Origin: Aphanomyces cochlioides
Taxonomy: Eukaryota > Oomycota > Saprolegniomycetes > Saprolegniales > Verrucalvaceae
DNA: 64,000 nt
Assembly (NCBI GenBank): GCA_019828595.1
Contig: JAHQRK010000015.1
Span: 1,550,001-1,614,000, forward strand
Direction: 5' to 3'
The notes under the pieces were generated by a model. The model searched no databases and was not told the DNA's origin. It worked only from the letters and a program-made list of their open reading frames with translations. Positions 56,870 through 64,000 of the stretch are shown here, in pieces (the first letter of the stretch is position 1; every line of letters begins with the position of its first letter). The position numbers and the translations under genes are program-made.

Positions 56870-58554
56870 ATGACTGCAGTCGACATGGAACAAGCGCACA
56901 CATCAGCGACGTTTGACAACCTTGGCTCGCCTAGCCGACAAGTGGTCGCGGCGGAAGGAAAGAGCCGCCGTTTTCGATTGATCGTGACCGCCGTGGCGCT
57001 TCTCGGCGTTGTCTGTGTCGCGGTCGGTGCCGTCCTTGTCTTCCACCAGAAGAACCACAACAGTTCGGCGACGCTTTTGGCCGCAGCCCAAGCCACACCT
57101 GCGATCAAGTTGACTCTCCAATTTAAGCGCGAAAGCATGTACTACTACGGTCAGAGCTCAGCAGTCGTGTACGCTTTCCCCCGCACGAGCTCCAGCGGCG
57201 CGAATCTTGGCTACGACGGTGTCCTCGAGCTGAAACAAAGCACGACAATTGAAAAGTACGTCTACGTCAACGACAAGGCCTACTACACCAAGAAGGAAGG
57301 CAACAAAACGACCGCGGCGTCATGCCTTATGGCTTCCCAAATGCCAACCTTCAACGTTGTCGATTCCACGCTTCACAATGCCAAAGTCATTGACCGAGCT
57401 ACTGTCGGATCGACTACGCTTGAAGCGACGACGGACTGCCCCCAAGGCAAACTCTTGTCGGTCGCCTTTGGCGGTGAAAAGTTTATCGTCTGCACCGCTG
57501 GAGACGACAAAGTCAAGCATGTCACCGGCCAAGATATGAACGTCGATGTCGAATACTTGTCGTCTTTGGCTGGTGTTCCATCGCTTGACGTGCCAAAGGC
57601 GCTGGATGGCTCGGCGTTGAACTGCCAAACGACCACCCCCAAGTCGGTCGCGACGGTCGAAACGAAATCCTTCAGTGAATTCACGACGGCATTCACGGAA
57701 ACGTTGCTTGGCACTCGCCAAGAGAGTCTCTTTGGCTCGGACTGCCAGTGCAAATCCCGCAAGCCTTGCTTGTTTGTCCACGGCGTGTTCAACTTTATCG
57801 AAGGCGGATTGACCGACACGTTCCCCTTGTACTGGGGCGACGTCGACCAACATGTTCCATGCTGCTCGACCATAACGGCTGGAACGACGACTCGATCCAG
57901 AACTCGTTCTGCAATGCCGCGCTCCAAGTCAGCGGCTCCTCCAGCAGGACTGTCGGCCCGATCAACTTGATCACGCACTCCATGGGCAACATGATCACTG
58001 GCGCTGCCCTCGCTACGGGCAAATGCAGCTTCTCCAAGGACGTGACTTGGATTTCGTCGGCTGGCCCCATGAAAGGCAGTGAAGCTGCCAACTTGCTCGC
58101 TGAAAAGTGTCTCGGAGGTGGCTTGGACGTCGTCATTAGCAAACCCCTCGAGTTCCTCGGCTTTTGCCCCCCAACTCGTGCTTTCGCCTCGTTGTACTAC
58201 CAAGACTCGGTGAACGCCGCCACTCAAAAGTTGCTGATCGCAGGGCAACAAGCTCGAGCCAAGCATCCCAACAAAAAAGTTTTGTGCGGCAACGATGGCT
58301 ACGGTCTCAATACGATTTTCTCGGTGCCGCTCCAAATTGTCGGTGGATGGGCTGACCACAATGGACCGAACGACGGCGTCGTGGCGGTCGAAAGTTGCGT
58401 CGCTGGTCTTGGCAGCGATGTTGTCTTTGGCGGCGATATCACGAGCACCAACTACAAGGGGCCATTGAACCATGAAGATTTGGCGTTCCGAAATGGAGAT
58501 GGCTGGTTGGGCGACGACCGCAAACCCGTCAAGTGGCTCAGTTGCGCCTTGTAA
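56870..58554 (+). pseudogene. Lipase-like copy 2, frameshifted by a 28-nt deletion
   Basis: It has the same order as the intact copy: a divergent N-terminus and signal anchor (LIVTAVALLGVVCVAVGAVL), then a stretch nearly identical to copy 1 from AAAQATPAIK to HVPCCSTI. Compared with copy 1, 28 nt encoding the KFVHFDTINQ region are missing near 57873, which shifts the frame. The rest, with LITHSMGNM, NDGVVAVES and LNHEDLAF, is open in the second frame to 58554. The single lesion makes it a very recent pseudogene, or an assembly error. Confidence 0.8.
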
Positions 58555-59479
58555 TTGTTGTGTGTCGTACGATGAGCTTTTCTAGTTAATGCAACGTGTT
58601 TCCTTAAACTTGAATTGTCAACCAACACTGACTAGTCTAGTCCAGACAGACGAAGTTCATGGTGGTAACGCAAACCCGGGGATTGAAAGACTGCCTTCAC
58701 AACTCCCCCTTGGGGCTTGGGGGGCTTGAGGGGGTTTGACGGGGAATAGAGCTATTGTACGAGGAGCCATCCCAACTACCAAGACTGATTTAATGCTCTA
58801 GTCAAAGCTTCATGGTTGTTGATAATACGATCAACAGAGTAAAAGGATGACCACCGTCACCCTGCTCTGAAGACTGCGTAGGAAAAGTCCAAGACGATGG
58901 GAAGCACTGGGAACGAAGCAGGAAAGACTTGATGACAAGAGAGCCGTCGAGACTGTTGACGTTGGCGCAGCGTTGAGATATACCATCCCTCCGACCTCCC
59001 AATACTTGGGATGCATTCGATCAAGTCGAGATGACAGGGAGCAACTCTCCTTGCTGAGGTTATCTAATGTATTCAAGGTATGGAAGGTTTCGCTGTGATA
59101 GACGACGACGCCCCCGATGGGGTTGCTAGATGCGAATGTTTTTCCTACTAAGCTTAGCGTATCGATGATCATGTTCCGATTACTTGAGCTTTACTATGCC
59201 AATGCATGCTTGCAACTCGAAAGAATATCCACCGACTGGAGGGAGGACAGCAGGTCTACAGTGCATTGTACTTGTCGCCTGATTTGTTCCATCACGATTC
59301 GGACAGGGAAAGAGATATCACTCGATCATCCAGAGCTGAGAGAGAAGGTTGTTTGTGCTCTACACGCATTGACAGAGTGGATTTGACCTATCCAACGACG
59401 ATGGAACCTCGCACAGCAGCATGGATTGTTTCGTCTGCCCGTGACGTGGACCTCAGAGTTCATTTCAAAATTTGCCACC
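58555..59479. other. Intergenic, no assignable gene
   Basis: No recognisable coding content. Confidence 0.4.
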
Positions 59480-60619
59480 ATGGTCCAAGCCAACGTAGAG
59501 CAATACCCAAACAACTCGACATTTCAAGGCAATTCACAACCGGTCAAAGTCAGCCAAAGCGGTTGTCGACATGTCCTCGTCGTTGTTGGCCTCGTTGGAG
59601 TCGTCTGTCTCTTAGCCGGGTCTGTCACGAGCTTCCATGCTAGAAAAGGCGTCCGCGATGCTGCAGGCTTTGCCACTGACCTTCGCACAGCTCCAGCGAT
59701 AAAGCTAACGCTCCATTTCAAGCGGACCAGTACGTATTATCACTCAATGTCGACAATCGAGCTTACTCGTTGACGAATTACACCTGGTCGCTTCGACGTG
59801 CATCAGCGGTCAAAAACTGCCGCAGATTCATTCGATGGAATCTATCTTGGACAACGCCCAGCCCATCGACCGCGCCACAGTGGGAAACACGACGATCGGC
59901 GCCAAGACGGCATGTCCACATGACCATATCTTCCTTGTTGGGTTTACTGGAGAGCCCTTTGTTTTATGCACCGGTGGAATCGACCCCGCTGCCGACATCG
60001 CGACCTTTGCTGCACTTGACGTAGCGATGAATTTGATCACCCATTCCATGGGGATATGATCAGGAGTGCAGCGATCGCTACTGGAAAATGCAGTCTTTCG
60101 GACGACGTGACTTGGATTTCATCCCATGCGTGGAAGTCAAGGGGCCAAGTGGCTCGGACAGGAATGCACAGACGACGGCTTGAGTGACGTCATTTAACTA
60201 CCCCTCGAGTGCTTGAGCTTCTGCCCCCCCCCCAACTCGAGCATTTGCCTTCCTGTACTACATCGATTCAGTTGACCAGTCGACTCAGGACCTCGTGGTG
60301 GCGTCGGACCAAGCTCGTGCCAAGCACAAAGACAAGAAGGTTCCCTGCGGCACGGTTGGGTTTGGGATTCCCTCGACGTGTTCAGTTCCACTGCGATTCC
60401 AAAGCAAGCTGATCCCATACAATGGATCGAACGATGGGGTGGTCGCTTTGGAAAGCTGCGTTGCTGGCCTTGGCGATGATATTGTATTTGGTGGAGAGAT
60501 TTCCAGCAAGAACTATCAAGGACTACGTAATGAACCATGAAGATTTGTCCTTTCGAAACGGAGATGGGTGGTTTGGCATCGACGCCAAGCCTGTCAAGTG
60601 GCTATGCTGTGGTCTCTAA
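59480..60619 (+). pseudogene. Lipase-like copy 3, decayed
   Basis: An ATG and anchor segment (VLVVVGLVGVVCLLAGSVTS) and APAIKLTLHFKR are present, then a frame break. Fragments IDRATVGNTTIGAKTACPHD, MNLITHSMG followed by a stop, NDGVVALESCVAGLGDDIV, and finally NHEDLSFRNGDGWFG ending at 60619 lie in different frames. Much of the N-terminal domain is deleted. It is clearly non-functional and older than copy 2. Confidence 0.85.
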
Positions 60620-61804
60620 GCCCTCGACAAGAAATTTTCAACAATTTCACCTTCGTCTAGAGCATGCAATTTTAGAATGGAGTTCATCTTGACCATCGGC
60701 ACCTCGACGCAAACGATTCCACGTCCCCTCACGCCGAGGATGGGATTCAACGGGTGCAATAAAGCTGAATCTTCAGCCTAAAGTTGACAAATGCTGTCGT
60801 TGGGAAGAATTCAACGTTAAGGACACAAGTTTATTCATCAAGTTTATTATTCGAGTTACAAGTTCTCTAGACGCTACATGCGGAAAACTTGGCTAGTGAT
60901 CACGACATTGTGTCGCCATGTGTACACAACGTCGCAAATGTACATACCTCGATGCAAGCTATGGATGATTGGAAAGTTGGGGCCAGGATTGGAAATAACT
61001 TGGGGGACAGCGCGCACAGCAACTTTACCATGGCGAATTGCGGCTGGTGCATGGGGGATGTTGATTGGGGCAAGGTTCGCGACAAGAGCGGGAACCCCTT
61101 GGAGAAAATCTTCAATCATCGCTGGCGCGAGATGGTGAACGAGGCCAATAGCCTCGTTCATAATGCCATTGACCAGCCCTTCAGGGGGGCAAACAAGCGT
61201 CTGCCGCAGCTCGTCAGGTGGATCAAAGTCGACTTCCACCAAAGGGTCTTGTTCACCTTATGATGAAGCCCACTCTTCGTATATATTCCACGCAGCTGAG
61301 TGCATGCCGGCAACACGCACGACACGCAAACTTCGTCCAACTTGCTGACCGCCGTTTGCCCCGGCAGAAATCAATTGGGGACTTTCCTTCACTATGAGGA
61401 AGTTCTCCGTCCTCTTTTGCTTTCGTAATCTGGCGTTTAAAGCCGCTCGCAAAGTCTAATCAATTTTTTAACTCCCAGACCAAGAAGAAATGACTTACGG
61501 GAAAGAAGCATACTTAGATCGTCGGGTACTTTCAGCTTTGCCTCGGTATAGATATGCTTTATAGCACTGCAGCATTTGTTTATTGTTGAAAATGAATTTG
61601 ATTTCACAGGACTAACTCCAATCCCTGTTGAGTCTCCACCTGACGGACCTTGTGGAGTCCCGTCTCGCGCACACAAAAGGCTAACCACGACGCTGTGGCC
61701 ACAGGCAAATCACAAAGTGAATTCCCCTCGGGGGCTGATCCCCCCAGGGCTTAACCCTACCCTACTGGCTATTCTATAATTAGCCAATCACTGCACATGT
61801 AGAG
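60620..61804. other. Intergenic, unassigned frames
   Basis: Overlapping frames of about 120 codons exist on both strands at 60874-61263, and a minus frame at 61437-61688 contains INKCCSAIKHIYTEAKLKVP. None is recognised with confidence. The latter could be a recombinase-type transposon scrap. Confidence 0.3.
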
Positions 61805-64000
61805 TTAAATTGACCGGAGTCTTGGATTGTTTCCTGCGAATGGCAAATTCGCAACAATCCCCCCCAAGGATTGCTCAAGGCCCAAGGCGGCTGCCATGGC
61901 CGACACAATGTCGTTGTCGACGTGCTCGTGCACGTAGCGCTTCAGTAGCGCTAGGATATCCTCAAGCAAGTTGATTGCTGGCTCCCAAGAGTTCTCGATT
62001 TCTTGAAGACCGCGCCATTTGACCAAGATTTCGAAGGCGGCCGTCTTCGGATTGAAGCGGCAATCGACCAGTTGGTCGACCACGTGACCATCCGCGTTGT
62101 GAGCCACATGGCTCAAGAGTTCCTCGTCGACATTGAGGGACTCGTCGGCGTAGAACTTCAGCCGACTAGCGTGTGCTTCACGCACAATCCCCGTGATCAA
62201 ATTTTGGATCTCAAAGATCCAGCCAGACGTGGCTTTGACCACTTGCGCAGGACCGCGCCAGGTCACACTGAGCTTCGATAGGCTAACGCCCCAGACATCC
62301 ATGTAAAGGACGTAATCGCCAACATCAAAGTCACCATTTTCACACCTTTCTTCTGGACTCTTGCGGCCCGTCCTCTCTTCCGCTTCGAGGACGACGCATC
62401 CAATACGTCTTGGTGCATTTTCTCCACAGCATTCTGTAGAGCAGCCAATTCTTGTAATCGGCAATCCCACAACTCTTGAAATGTCACAACTTTAGCTGAG
62501 CCAGGGATAGGAATTAAATCCAAAAGGGACATCGGTTTAGACCCCGTCATCGCCGTTATAGGTGCAATGCCTCCGATGGTTTCGGAGGGAGTTTGGTTCA
62601 ATACCAACATCACAATTGGCACAATTTGCCGCCACTGTTCTGGCTGCATAAGCCACTCGGACAGTAACGCGCGAAATGTCTTGAGAGTAATTGTCATGGC
62701 ACTCTCGACTGTGCCGTTGGCCCAAGGACAGCGGGCTGTCGTAAAGTGGTGGTGAGCTCCTAGCAGTGCTGGAGCTCGGCAATCACTTCATTCTTGAAGT
62801 GTGACCCCTGGTCGGTCACCCAGTGGTAACACACACCAAAAACACCAAACCACTGAAGTAGGCAACGCGCAACAACTTGGGCGTTGGCGACATCGGTCTC
62901 CCAGAACCACTTGAACTGGGAAAAGTCGTCTTTGGCTACAAGCAGGTAGCCATTTTCCATGTACAGGAAATCACAATGCAAGATTTCATTGGGCTTCGTG
63001 GCATATGGAGCCATGCCAAACGGACGGAGCACATGACCGCCCGCCGCTGCACAGTGTAAGCAGCGGCCAACGAAAAAGGCCACATCTTCGCCCATGTGGG
63101 GCCACCAAAATCGGTCAGACAACACTTGTCTTGTAGCATTGACGCCACGATGGCCGCCCATACCAAAGTGGGCTACGACACACAGTCGCATTTGAAGTTC
63201 ACCTTCGGACAAGGGAATCCATACGGCGTCAGACGCCGTCTTGAGCACAGGCAATTGCTCTCCAGCCACAAGCACATGGCTGTCGACAAGCTCGACATCG
63301 GGAACAGCATCTTGTCCGACTGCACGTAGCTGTGCATCCACAATCTCTGCCATACTCGGCCACACGAATTCTTCGTTTCGAAGCGGCGAAATCTTCAGCG
63401 GCACATGGACGATCGGACAGATCGTCGGGGAGTTCGTTCCCCAGCGGGATAGTAAATCCGCCCACACGTTGGCTTCACCAGCGATATCGTAGATTGTGTA
63501 ATCATACCCCATGAGGAGTAAAGCCCATCGGTCGAGCTTGGCGGCTGTATACTTCGGGATAGCCACGTTCACACTTGTGGGATTGAAGATAAACTTGAGG
63601 TTTGCATGATCGGTAAACAAAGCAAACCCTCCAGGCTTATGGAGTAAATAATCGGCGCGCTTCAGACACTCGGCTATTGAGAAAGCTTCTTTCTCCACGA
63701 TTGCCCATCGTTGGGCGGCACCAGAAAACGTGCCGCTCAGGAAAAAATCAAAGGCTCATGTTCCTGAGCATCGAGCTCACGATCCGCTTGCTCTGGCGGA
63801 ATTTGGGTAACCACCCCACCCCAGTGCAGATCACTGGCGTCTGCAAACACGCAGACAAGCTTGTCGCTCTTTGGGTGAGCCAATGTCACAGCTTGCCCAA
63901 GGACTTTCTTGCACGAGGTAAGGCAGTCCACATGGCTGGCATTCCAGCCGGCTTCAGAGAGCCTAATTTTCGCCACTTTTTGACGCGTTCAGCCACCCGC
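61805..64000 (-). pseudogene. Ty3/gypsy chromovirus polyprotein, 3' part (frameshifted, cut by window end)
   Basis: Read from the right edge leftward, the minus strand gives an RNase H-type region (VCVFADASDLHWGGVVTQ, IVEKEAFSIAECLKRADYLL). An H2C2 zinc finger follows (HRGVNATRQVLSDRFWW then CLHC), then integrase with Asp in HCDFLYMENGYLLV, Asp in WVTDQGSHF and Glu in NGTVESAMT. The integrase C-terminal part precedes a chromodomain (EILVKWRGLQEIENSWEP). Frameshifts lie at about 63735 (a T run), 62760 and 62330. The reverse transcriptase and gag parts would lie beyond 64000. No LTR is recognised left of 61805. Confidence 0.85.

Overview
The window looks like nuclear DNA of an oomycete, most likely a saprolegnialean such as Aphanomyces. 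That is an inference. It rests on the mix of very short GT-AG introns (39-52 nt), a cytosolic HSP70 ending in EEVD, 28-residue ankyrin repeats of the GHLEVVxFLHxxRTEGCT type, secreted Thr/Pro- and Lys-rich proteins, a receptor-like TKL kinase, and PIF/Harbinger, Tc1/IS630-like, Crypton-like and chromodomain Ty3/gypsy debris.

Layout. Bases 1-10200 are a transposon graveyard: a PIF/Harbinger transposase, a Crypton-like relic, a pogo-like DNA-binding fragment, an IS630/Tc1-like DDE transposase, a frameshifted DDE element with clear terminal repeats and a TAA target duplication, and two non-coding fold-back or MITE-like elements. Bases 10200-13000 hold no gene I can assign. A receptor-like kinase (13049-15343) and a secreted Lys/Ala-rich protein (15501-16499, minus) follow.

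Bases 17132-27763 form a giant palindrome. Two arms of about 4.84 kb surround a 959-bp spacer. The arms appear identical except for one 1-bp deletion. Each arm carries one intact HSP70 gene and one decayed HSP70 pseudogene. The two intact genes are divergent and read outward from the spacer. A third HSP70 C-terminal fragment begins exactly at the right outer breakpoint.

Right of the palindrome lie a seven-exon CLASP_N (TOG/HEAT) gene, two more secreted Lys-rich proteins, a five-exon PMR1/SPCA-type Ca2+/Mn2+ ATPase, and two tandem SLC35F-like transporters. A complete two-gene Harbinger element sits between the transporters, only 18 bp upstream of the start codon of one of them. Further right are a broken WS/DGAT acyltransferase, an ankyrin-repeat protein tail-to-tail with a membrane-anchored DnaJ protein, three tandem membrane-anchored lipase-like copies (one intact, two broken), and the 3' part of a decayed chromovirus that runs off the end of the window.

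For the CLASP, ATPase, transporter, DnaJ and Harbinger accessory genes I rebuilt exon structures by hand from splice sites, reading frame and protein-family fit. For the two transporters, the two paralogues also confirm each other.
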